Positions 12,922 through 24,330 of a DNA stretch of 64,000 nucleotides are shown here, one piece after another. Origin of the DNA: Druceiella hillmani (lineage: Eukaryota; Arthropoda; Insecta; Lepidoptera; Hepialidae); NCBI GenBank assembly GCA_039881145.1, contig JAYKKI010000013.1, positions 42,055,501 to 42,119,500 on the forward strand, read 5' to 3'. Both the position numbers and the translations under genes were made by a program. The stretch's first letter is position 1. Each line of letters starts with the position of its first letter. The notes beneath the pieces were generated by a model. That model had not been told where the DNA came from, did not search any database, and was given only the letters and a program-made list of their open reading frames with translations.

Positions 12922-13439
12922 TATTTTAATTTTTTTTCTCGAATTTTAATTGTAATAGACTTCCTATTACAATAGAAGTTTTCATGGTTCCGTAAATCAA
13001 TGTATACTATGATGCACGATAATAAGCCAGCAATTCGGTACAGCAAATTGGGACATACGGCCAGTAATTGAGCGCGTCTGTATCTCGCCATGTTTGGCGC
13101 CAATTTGCAGCTATTTTGTACTCAGTGTTGCCAACTTAATAAATTTAATTAAACCCATAGGGAATGTGGGGGAGGGTCGAGTGCGTTCTTTGGGGTAGGG
13201 TGTTGTTTTTACGACTGTCAATTTTGGTTCTAACTTTTTTAGGAAGTTTCAAGATATTTTAATAGTTTTATAATTTTAAGCAGTTTACATTTGTAACCAT
13301 TGTAGAAATATTTCCTGTAGCCAGAATTTTTTCCATTTTCTCAAGTTCTTATTTTGTATTAATCACAATATTACATGTTGTCGTAATAACTAAGCGAAAT
13401 GATTCTCTGAATCTGAATCAATAAAAATAATTGATTTTC

Positions 13440-14365
13440 CCTAATGATCCACATCAGTCGCACTAATGAATCAATTATACTAATGAATCAATGTCACTAA
13501 TAAACCAATGGCGCTAATGGATCAATGACACTAATGCATTAATGGCACTAATAAAACAATGGCACAAATGCATTAATGGCACTAATGAAACAATGACACT
13601 AATGCATTAATGGCACTAATGAAACAATGGCACTAATGCATTAATGGCACTAATGAAACAATGGCACTAATGAAACAATGGCACTAATGCATTAATGGCA
13701 CTAATGAAACAATGGCACTGATGCATTAATGGCACTAATGAAACAATGACACTAATGAAACAATGGCACTAATGGATCAATGACACTAATGCATTAATGG
13801 CACTAATGAAACAATGACACTAATGCATTAATGGCACTAATGAAGCAATGGCACTAATGCATTAATGGCACTAATGAAACAATGGCACTAATGCATTAAT
13901 GGCACTAATGAAACAATGGCACTAATGAATCTAAGGCTCTAGTGAATCAATGGCACTAATGACTCGATGGTACGAATGAGTCAACAGAATTAATAAATCA
14001 ATGGCACTGATGGCAGTAATAGAACTCTAGAAGTAATGGAACAATTGTACTAATCAATCAATGACACTATTGAATTAATAGCAGTAATGACTCAATGAAA
14101 CAGATGAATCAATGGCACTAATGACACTATGGCATTAATGAATAAATGTCACTAATAAGCCAATGGTACTAATGAATCAATAGCATTAATGAATCAATAA
14201 TGTTAATAAATGAATAGCACTAACGAATCAATGGCACTCATAAATCAGTAGCATCAATGAATCAATGACACATTGTCCCAATGACAGCAATGGAACAATG
14301 ACACTAATGTATCAATTGCACTAATGAATCAATCGCACTAATAAATCAATGGCACTAATGAACCG
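13440..14365. repeat. 17-bp minisatellite with alternating units
   Basis: About 54 units of 17 bp, consensus 'aatggcactaatgnann'. In the core (about 13500-13930) two unit types alternate, one ending 'aatgcatt' and one ending 'aatgaaac', giving a 34-bp higher-order unit. Towards both edges the units become degenerate ('aatcaatggcac', 'gaatcaatg'). No spacer diversity of the CRISPR type. Confidence 0.95.
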
Positions 14366-14384
14366 TGTCTATCGTGACACACTG

Positions 14385-14580
14385 CAATTTATTGAATTCT
14401 GAATTAAGTAGCTATTCCCTCCAATTCCACCTGGGTTGTAACAGGGTCTCATTAGGGACTCGTAACATATTCCACGTGCAAAAATGGGGACCTTCGAAGG
14501 TCTCCTTACATTTCCCGTTACTACCGTGGAAGTGCTGTATAGCACTTCCACCCAACAGCGTTAAGGATTGTCCACAACAT
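14385..14580. repeat. Dispersed repeat, copy 1
   Basis: This ~190-bp segment is repeated in diverged form at 14980-15150. Shared words are 'tgaattaagtag.tattcc', 'ccacctgggttgt/ccacctaggttgt', 'gaccttc.aaggtc/gaccttcaaagat' and 'cttccacccaacag'. It contains a hairpin at 14526-14551 with perfect 11-bp arms GTGGAAGTGCT and AGCACTTCCAC around GTAT. Confidence 0.7.
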
Positions 14581-14979
14581 TGATAGTTGAGTTGACGCAT
14601 ATCAACATATCAATAGAGTAGAGCGCGCTTCTTTCTTTCGCCCATCGCCGTGCCCACTGCAGTGGAAAAGAAACGTGATTCATGTTGAAACTGCTGGAAC
14701 ATGCCGGGCTGTCTCCCAAAGCAAATCTAAACAACTTGTCCCGGAAAACGCCATGTCTCGTAATAAACTGTAAAGAGTAATAGTCCCTTTTGAACTAGGT
14801 TCAATTTAACCGCTCATAGATATGTCAGGAAAAAACAATTTTATGGTCTCGCCTTTAGAATTTGGGGAGCCCCATCTAGACTGCCAGTGAGCAGAGACGA
14901 TCTCCAAAATACGTTTCTGTCTATCAATAAGGGGTTTATTTGCTAATAACTCAAAGCATAACGGGCCAGAGTTAACTTA

Positions 14980-15152
14980 ATTTTGAATTAAGTAGTTATT
15001 CCAAACTTTCCACCTAGGTTGTCTCAGATTCTCTCCAGGACCCCTAACATCCCACCTCATATAAAATTAGAGACCTTCAAAGATCCCCTAATAGTGTCCT
15101 GTATCTATTTTCAACCTTCCACCCAACAGGGTTAGAGAGTGTCGCTACGTAG
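14980..15152. repeat. Dispersed repeat, copy 2
   Basis: Diverged direct copy of 14385-14580. The 11-bp hairpin of the first copy is replaced by 'tattttcaaccttccaccc' here, so the dyad is not conserved. Confidence 0.65.
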
Positions 15153-16327
15153 AACGCATTTAGCGAACGTTCTAAATGACTCAGAGCCCGATCCACTTCC
15201 AACCACAATGAATTGAGTAGCTGTTACATTACTTTCTTTATATTTATCCAGTAGAAAAATTGATTGAAACTGATCGATTTTCCTTCGATCTTTCCAGGCT
15301 AGAGACTACCAACTAAATACACACATGTATTGCATGATAACATTACTCTTTTATCATTACTGTAACTGTGTATTAAATGGAAAGCAAAGTTATATAAAAG
15401 TTTTAATTGGGGATTTTCGATGACAATCACCTTATTTACAATTATCACAGAAAGAATTTTTTACTCTATCGTATTTTGTTTAAGAAACAGTTATTGGCTC
15501 ATTATCAAACTTGTTAGTTTCGTGTGATTTTCTGCTGGTGTCATACTCGCTTAAGAGAATATCCTGTCACGGTGCGCTGATGAAGTTACAATGGATAGTC
15601 TGTTCAGCATGTGAGAGCATAGCTTAGAATACACTGTTTTTCGATTCTCCCAGGTCGCGGAGCACTCTTCCTGTTTAAGTTATTCACGTCTATAAATTAT
15701 CTGTGCATAAAACCACTGGATAAATTTTCCCCGAATAAGTCTTCGGAAACTTTGTCTACACAACACAATCGCTGACATAAAAACACGCAAAAGGCGCTTT
15801 ACAACACAAAACTATTTCATTATACAAAGAAATATGTGACTCATTTTTTTTTAATATTAGAAGGGAACAACTTAGGCAAGTTGCTAGTTAAGAGTTACTA
15901 GCGAAGAGGCTGGCTAACACAAAATTGTAACAACAATTTAAATATTACATGGAATAAGAGTGAAAGTGGTATACTAATGGATTTTCCTGGACAAGGGTAA
16001 GTTAATGAGGGTGAGTTACTGCCAACATAATATGTTTTTGTCTAAGTTATTACGTGGAAAATATACAAGGCGAAAATATTTAAGTAACCTGCATCGTATA
16101 CATTTTTACATGGTAGCTTGAACAATAAATGTTTATTGTTAACTTATATTTCCACCCTAGCATTAACCTATCCATGTTAAGTGGAAAACAACTATCTATA
16201 CAGATATTACACATGCAACGAAACCTAGATCGTACGAAAGATTTACAATAAGGTAGAAATACTCATGTATCACGAATTATCATTTATATACTAAATAAAA
16301 TTCAAATTACAAAGATTTTTTAAAAAC
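15153..16327. other. Unassigned AT-rich DNA
   Basis: No gene, array or recognisable element was seen; only short chance ORFs. Confidence 0.35.
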
Positions 16328-16534
16328 TGAACGCCAAATATATTCGATTACGTACAATATACAGGAATAAATTTTGGTTACCGATTTTTAAGTACTGATT
16401 AAGAATCGGTAACTCGGTAACACAAAAGGACAATATATTGAATATATTTGGCGTTAATTTTGTAGAAATTCATTATTCACAATTAAATGAAACTACATGA
16501 TGTAGTATTATTTCTATTTTCTTTAAGTTCTTTA

Positions 16535-16575
16535 CCACGACCTGGGTTTCATTGTATTACAACATCTTCAGGTGG
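16535..16575 (-). ncRNA. Hammerhead-ribozyme-like motif, copy A
   Basis: On the minus strand the order is: stem I 5' side CCAC; core CTGAAGA (fits CUGANGA, position 7 is free); one extra T; stem II GTTGT/ACAAT closing three bases; core GAAA; stem III ACC/GGT around a 2-nt loop; cleavage triplet GTC; stem I 3' side GTGG. Stem I therefore pairs over 4 bp. The extra T between the core and stem II departs from the canonical fold. Activity is untested and may need dimers, as in other short-stem-III hammerheads. Confidence 0.45.
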
Positions 16576-17028
16576 ACTATTAGCAAAGATTAACTCTTAG
16601 GAACATCCAACAGCATTTATATGTTTCAAGTACAATAGAGGAAGCCGGGTTTGTGTGGGATTTTCCACTGTTTATGTTAGTGAGTTTATTGTAGGGGAGC
16701 GGTGTAGGTTTTATTATATTTCCGAGAGTTATACGATATACCAGTATTTTAGTGAGAGTAATACTATACCAGTATAGATATACCAGTATATGCACCAGAA
16801 CATTTGCATTGTACAACCTCATATAATAACAACAATTGAATTTATTACCCTCACTAAAACACTGGTATATCGTATAACTCTCGGAAATATAATAAAACCT
16901 ACACTCTCCCCTACAATAAACTCACTAACATAAGCAGTGGGAAAACCCACACAAACCCGGTTTCCTCTATTATACTTGAAACATATAAATGCTGTTGGAT
17001 GTTCCTAAGAGTGAATCTTTGCTAATAG

Positions 17029-17070
17029 CCCACCTTACGATGTTGAAATACAACGAAACCTAGGTCGTGG
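17029..17070 (+). ncRNA. Hammerhead-like motif, degenerate copy B
   Basis: Same layout on the plus strand: CCCAC, then CTTACGA in place of CTGAAGA, stem II region GTTGA..TACAAC, GAAA, ACC-TA-GGT, C, GTGG. The core change (GA to TA, A to C) would be expected to abolish hammerhead activity, while the flanking stems are kept. It is the partner of copy A in the foldback. Confidence 0.35.
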
Positions 17071-17137
17071 TAAAGAACTTAAAGAAAATAGAAATAATAC
17101 TACATCACGTAGTTTCATTTAATTGTGGATAATATAT

Positions 17138-17214
17138 GTAATTTGTTTTAACTTTTCCATACAATCCCGCATTTTATTTAAGCGAGGTTGTACGGAAAAG
17201 TTAAAAAAAATTAC
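17138..17214. repeat. Hairpin mini-element nested in right arm
   Basis: Imperfect inverted repeat: 'taacttttccatacaa' on the left and 'ttgtacggaaaagtta' on the right, about 20 bp apart. The matching position of the left foldback arm has a different sequence, so this looks like a later insertion or replacement. Confidence 0.5.
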
Positions 17215-17508
17215 TTAAATTTCTAATTCTTAATCGCCGATTCTCAATCGCTCCTTAAAATTCTATCACTGACCAAAATTTAATCCTGAATAACAATGAT
17301 GCGAAGAACATACAAAAAGGGTGAAATTCAAAGGTATAAGTTAAATAAGTTCAAACGAATAAAATTTAAAGCTATGAAATGAATGCCAGTAGTTAAATAC
17401 GCAACTTATATCGATAATCAGATATCTCTGTAAATAACAGTCGACAAAATCATTTCGATAAGAATGAGAACAAAATTATATCGATATTTTATTAATGAAA
17501 TACCAACA

Positions 17509-17938
17509 TTAGATACGAATACGTATTTTTCTTATATTCATATAAAGTTAATATTAACACTCGTCTTTATGTTTATATAATCATATAAACTTAGTTTTAA
17601 CAGAAATTGTTATGGGTTTGCGAAACGTTAGATACAAATACGTATTTTTCTTATATTCATATAAACTTAATTTTAACACTCGTTTCTATATTTATATAAA
17701 CATATAAACTTAGTTTTAGCAGAGATTTGTATGTGTTTGCGAAACATTAGATACAAATGCATATTTTTCTTATATTCATATAAACTTAATTTTAACACTC
17801 GTTTCTATATTCATATAAACATGTAAACTTTGTTTTAATAGAGATTTGTATGTGTTTGTGAAACATTAGATACAAATGCATATTTTTCTTATATTCATAT
17901 AAACTTAATTTTAACACAGATTTGTATGGGTTTCCGAA
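17509..17938. repeat. 119-bp tandem repeat, 3.6 copies
   Basis: Units begin 'ttagatacaaat' at 17509, 17628, 17747 and 17866, an exact 119-bp spacing; the last is truncated by an internal deletion. Each holds repeated 'cttatattcatataaactta' blocks. Confidence 0.9.
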
Positions 17939-20900
17939 TAGGATTTACATTACTTTACATAATTCATTACGAGGGAGAAAGATGTAAATTAACACAAAAA
18001 ATGAGTAACCAAAGAGCAAAAATCATTTCCGTAAAGTAAACGCTGGGTGACTCAATAAGTAATTGAGTCATAGTAATTCACTAGTCGCAAGACACCCATC
18101 AATTATTTATTTCCTGCGTCAAAGAGAGAGAGTGAGTTATTTAGCTTGGTGAACTAGTGTACTGTATCGATTCTTTTGATTCATTCGCCCACGCCTAGTT
18201 TCAGGTCAGTCGGATAGGTGAGTGATTTTATAAGAATTTCCTTTTTCTAACACACGACTGACACTAAGCGTATTTTATTTTAAATACATAATGGTGAAGT
18301 AGTCGATATAAGCTTTCAAACTAACTATTTCTCTCTGCATCTTTTAAATATACCATTACAATGAATTATTTATTAAGACTTTTTTAGAAACAAACAAAAC
18401 AAATTTATTTATCATCCACCCCTTAACAATCTTCCGCCATTTTAAATTGAATGACGTAGATAATGACGCGCGAAATTGCCATAAATTAAAATCATCTCCC
18501 TAGAACGGCAGATCGGAGGGCGCAAGGCGGAGAGCGCTCTCCGTGAGGGTGGACTCTATTAATACGTCACTGCGTATCAAATGTCACAGGTAGACTTACA
18601 GTCTGTTATGCGCCGGGATTTTTATTTAATTTGATTGTTAGAGCAGAAACTGTTGTGGTGGAGGGCTTTGTTAACTATAGCATAGTGCCTACGTTAGAAT
18701 ACAATAGTACTCATGTGAATACAGGTTCGATTCTCGATAGAAATTTATTGAGTACCAGCACTCATCCGCCATTTTGTTCACGCAGAATTTGTATCACATG
18801 ATATTCTAGAGTTTTGGATGCCTCTTCCATCCACGCTTCTCTTTCCGCGTAGCAATTAATTTGTGCATGTTCAGAAACACTGTTATATATTTTTAATAAA
18901 TTGTTTAAATAACATGCGGTCAGGACAATTATTTATGGACAAAAAATACTGATGTTGGTAATTTAGTTTATTTTGATAAAAACAGTTCTTAAATGACGAA
19001 ACAGTACCGTAACCTTCGAGGAGATTTTATTATATCTTTAAACATAAATGCAAATATAACGAAATTTACATAAAAAATAGATATATTGTGTCTTTTTTGT
19101 GGAGTTTTTGAGATATGAATTTCGTTCTTACATTATTTTGTTATATTTATATTAGTTTATCTAACGTAAGTGAGAAAAGCAGTCAATTCGGTTCTTTTTC
19201 TGGTTACAAATATTGCTATCTATATCTTATCCAACCATACCCAAGCATTTGAAAACAAAACTAAGCTATGTCCATTTGGAATAATGTAACTTTCCAAAAA
19301 AGAAAGCATTTTTGGAGTCAGTTTAGTAGCTTTCAAGTTTATTTGCTGCATACAAACAAACAATATAACCAACTCACTATTTGCTTGATAATGTTGGATA
19401 GATTACGTAATTAGTAGGCTTACAGTGAGGCCCGGACCACAAACGGTTGACATACGTCTGTGTCACATATCTTGTTTATCCAAACATCAGCTTAATGTGA
19501 TCATTTTTATCCTTAAATAATTCTGCTATCACACCTACTTCGATATTTGATTTCACATTTTTTTACGATTTTAATATCAATGCCTTAAGAAGGCATTGAG
19601 CGCTTCCATGTCCAAACATCATGAAAATATGGATTATTTAAAAACTTCGATTGAGGATATTATAAACATTAATTCAAAAATAAGCTAGTCATAGGCTGCT
19701 AAATTTATTGGTAGAGATATAGTGGGGATATTTCCCTGTTTCAGTCTTGTAGAATAAAATGAGAATTGCTTAAAAATGACGTCACTATACAGTGTTGCTG
19801 ACCTTGTCTAAAATTAAGTTTAAATCTTTGTAAGTTGTTAAATTTTAAAAATTTACCGAAGAATCTTCTTAAGTTCTTTGTCCTACTCCTTTCTGCGAGC
19901 ATTCATTCTCTATTAATTCTGGAATAATCTCAATTCCAATACCAGACTTATACCATCCATTCAATTATTCAAAAATCGTCTGAATTTTTCAAACTTCCCA
20001 CTATATCTGCTTTCTTTTCTTACCCCTCAATCCTGCTCCAAAACCCCTCTCGACCTATCAAAATTGGATTATTTTTGTCTTCCCCTTGTTTTTTCTTAAA
20101 ATTTTATTTATAATATTTTTTAACCCCATTTTTTGTTATATATCTATATCGTAACATTGTAATTACACTGTAATTTTGGTTAATTTGGTTAAAGTTACTA
20201 TTACCGTAGCAATAAGTTCACCAGATCTACATATTCATGGAACTACATATCAATGGAATCCCACCTAAATTAATATTCTAAAGTACTTGGAACCAAAAAA
20301 TAGAAGAAAAAGACATAAATATTCCATATTAAACTTAGTATCTATCAATAATACTCGTACTACTTAACTGTCTTAAGCTGGATAACATTTTGAAGTCAAC
20401 AATTATTGTTCTTATACATATATACAATTAAAATTTTGAAAAAAAACCAACGACAATGAGGGTACGAAACTTTTTATTTAGAAGTAGAACTTTCATTTCA
20501 TATGTTTTTATTTTTAATTGATCTCGTTTCAAAATAAAGTTTCCCTTTCATTATTCGACAGTTACACAGTATATACGTAAAAAAATACTATTATACCTTA
20601 CTTACTACAGTATCATTACTATATATTAGACTGCAGGGCACTTCCCTTGGACCTCTAGAAATATGTAACATAACAAACACTTTTCTCACGACAAAAGCGG
20701 GCAAAATTTACACTTGCCTTCATCTTACACCAGTGTAATAAAAATGTTAAAAAAGTTATGTTTTCTTGATTATGTCGAAAAAATACACAGTGGAATAATA
20801 ACAGTTTAAACTTTAACAACAGTTTCTGATGACTGTTAGCATGCGAAATTATTGCAATAGAAAACTTGCCATTTAGTTTCATAGTTTTGGATTTAGGATT

Positions 20901-22034
20901 GTTTAGGATTTGGGAAACTTATCTATGTATGTTACGTATGTGAAACGTATGTATGTTAGCATCATGTCCGTTCTATAACTGAAAATGTCTGCAGTATTTT
21001 ATTTCATGTCTGCGAGAAGTTATACGGCAAAGCGAAATAGAAAATTGACACAGGTATTTGAAAAAACGTTGTTTATTACTGATATCTGGTTCTTTAATTT
21101 TTCTGAAGTGTTAGTGCTGAGTTTAACTTGTCATGGGATTAGGGATCAATTTTAAAGAAAAATCATAGCTTTAAAAGCAGAAATTTTTAATGATCGAGAA
21201 CATAGGGAGGAAAATATCGCTGCAGAAATTGAAAACTTTCATCATTGTGGAAAATCAATGCCATCGTTGTAAGAAATGCGGGCACGAATGTAAAAAATAC
21301 TTCTTTACTGAATATTCTAGATATTGACCGTACTTCACACAAAATTCAACTAGTTTTCAAAATGCGAAGTGCATTTTGACAACTAGATGCAAAAAAAACC
21401 GTTGTTGCAGAGATCACGAAATATAAAAAGATGGCAACACATTTTCACCACCGAAATGCAGCTTAAGATTACTTGATCAACTAATAAATTAACTTAATTA
21501 ACCACATAACCAAATTTTACAAGAATATATCATCAGGGACTCAGTTAATTAAACCTTTTGGAAAGGAAATGGATGAATTTGATTTATCCAATTAACGCGT
21601 TGAACGGATATATGGCTCTCGTTTAAAAGGAAAACTCAATCGCAGATTTTCGCGTTTCGGAAAATGAAACATTGTTTACCGATGCTTCTTTCATAGAAAG
21701 TTCACCTAATAAAAGTATTAGTATAAATATTATACAGCACTTTATTCGCTTAATTTAAATTAATTGTACTTAATTGTCTTTTAAAAAATTGTACAGGTAA
21801 CATTTTCGCAAAAATATAAAGTGTGAAAAAATAAATAAATTTCTTTTTTCTTCACGTAAAATACCATAGTCTGCAAAAAATAATTTTTGAAAATGCAATT
21901 ATTGAATTTTTTTGATATAATTTTTCCACTTTAATTTACTTAATATAAACATTTCATTTTTCCGTTCCGTTTCCGACATGACGCGGGCTGGATCGAACTA
22001 TTTCTCAAACTTAGCTGTCAATTAAGAACAATAG
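17939..22034. other. Unassigned, with one GC-richer patch
   Basis: No gene recognised over about 4 kb. A GC-richer patch at 18460-18560 includes 'ggcggagagcgctctccg', a small dyad. A perfect 10-bp hairpin (TCAATGCCTT/AAGGCATTGA, loop AAG) lies at 19577-19599. Everything else is AT-rich with chance ORFs. Confidence 0.35.
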
Positions 22035-22268
22035 CAATTCAACAACGGCAAACGGAATCTAAAACCAAGCAAGGCAATTGATAACAAAAACATAACAAAC
22101 CTCAAAACTTCCCCAAGTCGACTGGTCATTGTGGGGAAAAGAGACCACAACCTTCCAACAAAAGAAGAAGACAAAGATAAACTGTACCTCAATCATAAGT
22201 TGGAAGAGGCTTTTGCCGACTGGCAAACGGATCCACAGAAAATAAAGAAACAGGAAATAGTAAATTAA
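22035..22268 (+). pseudogene. Orphan 3' coding tail, 77 codons, no start
   Basis: After a TAG at 22032 the frame is open for 77 codons to TAA at 22266. The composition is protein-like and unlike neighbouring AT-rich chance frames. Segments include LVIVGKRDHNLPTKEEDKDK and LEEAFADWQTDPQKIKKQ. There is no ATG. An AATAAA-type signal lies about 75 bp downstream, followed by an ATT-repeat tail (about 22355-22370). This could be the last exon of a gene or the end of a retroelement ORF whose simple-sequence tail follows. I do not recognise the family. Confidence 0.35.
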
Positions 22269-22414
22269 TATGGTAGGATTATTTTATGTTATATTTTCTT
22301 TAATTTTAAGTTTGTTATATAAAGTATTGTATAATAGATCCGAATAAAAGGGCTATATTATTATTATAAACATTTCACTCCACTGACATTCGCATAACAT
22401 GCGCATTATTTTTG

Positions 22415-22560
22415 TAAGCACGAATGCGAATGCGAATATTAAGTCGTGAGAATATTTGCAAATGCGAATGCGAATATTAAGTCATGGGAATATTTGCAAA
22501 TGCGAATGCGAATATTAAGACGTGAGAATATTTGCAAATGCGAATGCGAATATGAATATT
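22415..22560. repeat. 38-bp tandem repeat, about 3 copies
   Basis: Units 'aagtcgtgagaatatttgca' plus 'aatgcgaatgcgaatatt' recur at 22441, 22479 and 22517 with 38-bp spacing. The hexamer 'atgcga' also recurs inside the unit. Confidence 0.9.
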
Positions 22561-22568
22561 CGTTACAC

Positions 22569-23044
22569 CATTAATACAAACGTGTATACATACAGACCAA
22601 AAGAAGAAAGAAGGTATATGGCATTTTCCAAAGATAAATTTAGATTATAATAAATATTTTGAAAAATTTTAACAATTGTATTATTTTTTTAGAGGAAAAT
22701 CTCCTCTTTCTTCCTATTAAAAATCGATTACTTGTAAAATTACCCGAGTCATGATTACTTCTATCATTAAAACTGGAGGCCATCGCGCTGGTCGTTAATA
22801 GAGCACACATCAGCAAAGTATGCAATATATCGATAGACGTCATTCACAGAGGTTAAATAAATTAATAAAAAAAAATTACTTCATGTTCGTCCGTCGGTCA
22901 GTCTCACAGTTTCTTGAGTTTTAGACTTATTTGCATGAAGTTTTTCAAATTGATGTATCAGATGAAGACCTCAATGAAAATGCAGTATACATAAAACAAA
23001 TCTTTGACAATCTAAACCTCAATATATAATTATTTAGTAGTTAG
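22569..23044. other. Unassigned, with LINE-type fragment
   Basis: At 22880-22920 'ttcgtccgtcggtcagtctcacag' followed by 'tttcttgag' looks like a reverse-oriented fragment of the LINE-type 3' repeat family. Nothing else was recognised. Confidence 0.35.
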
Positions 23045-23842
23045 TAGGGATAAAACGGCATAGAGAGACAAGAGAGAGAAGAGAGAGAGGGAGAAAGATA
23101 GAGAAAATATACTAAGTGTAAGTTCATAGATTCTACTAAATTAGTACCAGTAAATTTTAATATTATACATTCAGAAAAATTATTGAATAATTAATATTTA
23201 ATAATATCTTCATATAAATTTACATAGACAATTCTCAATTAAAAAAAAGCCGTGATGCCAGTATCAGAATACGGCGAAATGCGGCTGAAGGAAGTCTAGA
23301 TGTATTGCTGGATATATTAATAAATTAAATACGTGTATATGTTGTTACTCTTGTAATGGATGAAGTACGCCCAAAATTGGTAATAAATTAATCATAACTA
23401 GATAAATATATCGACCAAATTCTGACATATTATTTTTGACACACATAACGCATAAAACAGCTGTAGTGAAAGCCATTTTTGAAGTAAAACTTCTTTACGC
23501 AAGCTTGACTTGGGGAGTAAGCTGGTGAATGCGTGAAGAGAGCGTTACGAAAAGTGTGATAGGGCGAGGGGAACGGAAGTTGAGAGGGAGATATAAGTTA
23601 GTGAAGACAGAAAGAGAGAGAGTTACGTTTCGTATATTACTGTAGGGACAAGAGAGAGAGGTGCGAGCACACATTTTCTTTCTCTCTTTCTCTCATAGCC
23701 AGTTATGTTTCGTATATCTAAGACACAGTGCAAGCTTATTGTCTGTATCACACTGTAGGAGCAAGAGAGAGCAGTGCATCAGAGAGCATGCAGAGAGAGA
23801 GCGCACATTTTCTTTCTCTCTTCCTCTCATAGCCAGTGCATG

Positions 23843-23885
<43 letters not shown>

Positions 23886-24330
23886 TATAAATATATCTAT
23901 ATATATATATATATATATATATACGGGTTTGCTAGCGTTACGCGAACGGTGATTTTTTTATTATTTTGTAATTTCATTTCGTTCTTGAACAATTTTATAA
24001 ATTATCATTTTGTTCAATACATTAAATATTCTACGTTTAAAGTGAATAAATTGTAAATTCATTTTAAAGTTCATATTTTGTGAATTTGAAGTTTTACTTC
24101 AGTCGTGTGGTCTAAAGCACACTTGTTTTTTTTTGTTTACACGCATACGTACATTTCTTGTCTTATTCTATCGTGTTCATCTATCTCTCTCGGTTGAAAA
24201 CTATTTGTTGAATACCATTTTCCTTCCTTCTTGCGTAATATTAGTTTAGTCCAAACGTTACAACCAAACGTTGCAGGAAACTGTACCTTGATATTATACT
24301 CACATCGCCCCTAAAAAAGTTTCACTTCAA
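23045..24330. mobile_element. TIR-like element, long copy
   Basis: The outer parts (23045-23475 and 24150-24325) match the short copy at 11405-12075 in the same orientation. The right end reads 'gtttcacttcaa', the reverse complement of a 'ttgaagtgaaac' terminus seen at the left end of the short copy. The extra central block (about 23476-24149) has its own inverted ends, 'gaagtaaaacttc' near 23481 and 'gaagttttacttc' near 24088, GA/CT-rich stretches and a (TA)n tract (23845-23922). Either the block was inserted here or it was deleted from the other copy. Confidence 0.65.
23845..23922. repeat. (TA)n microsatellite
   Basis: About 78 bp of TA with a few variant steps, followed directly by 'cgggtttgctagcg', a word resembling the ends of other lepidopteran repeats in this window (compare 45085-45113). 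Confidence 0.9.

Larger units (their letters stand above)
16328..17290. mobile_element. Foldback element with hammerhead-like arms
   Basis: The left arm (about 16370-16755) and right arm (about 16845-17290) are inverted copies, with a ~90-bp centre. Landmarks in the left arm, read forward, are 'aaattttggttaccg', 'cacaattaaatgaaactac', 'ctttaccacgacctgggttt', 'acaacatcttcaggtgg', 'aacatccaacagcattta' and 'ataaacctacac' (reverse complement). The right arm repeats them in opposite orientation. The same family recurs at 38130-38425. The arms hold the hammerhead-like motif listed separately. The type of parent element is unknown; Penelope-like elements are a candidate because they carry hammerheads and often end in inverted repeats. 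Confidence 0.75.

Noticed and set aside
13440..14365. CRISPR array
   Set aside because: Repeats are contiguous 17-bp units without unique spacers, and the sequence context is eukaryotic. The 37-bp array at 28405-29208 is rejected for the same reason.
18719..18740. tRNA T-arm 'ggttcgattctcg'
   Set aside because: No acceptor or anticodon stem could be paired with it upstream.
23040..23100. GA-rich run as a regulatory GAGA-factor site
   Set aside because: The GAGAG stretches are part of the interior of a repeat copy and recur with CT-rich partners at 23590-23840; simple-sequence expansion explains them.
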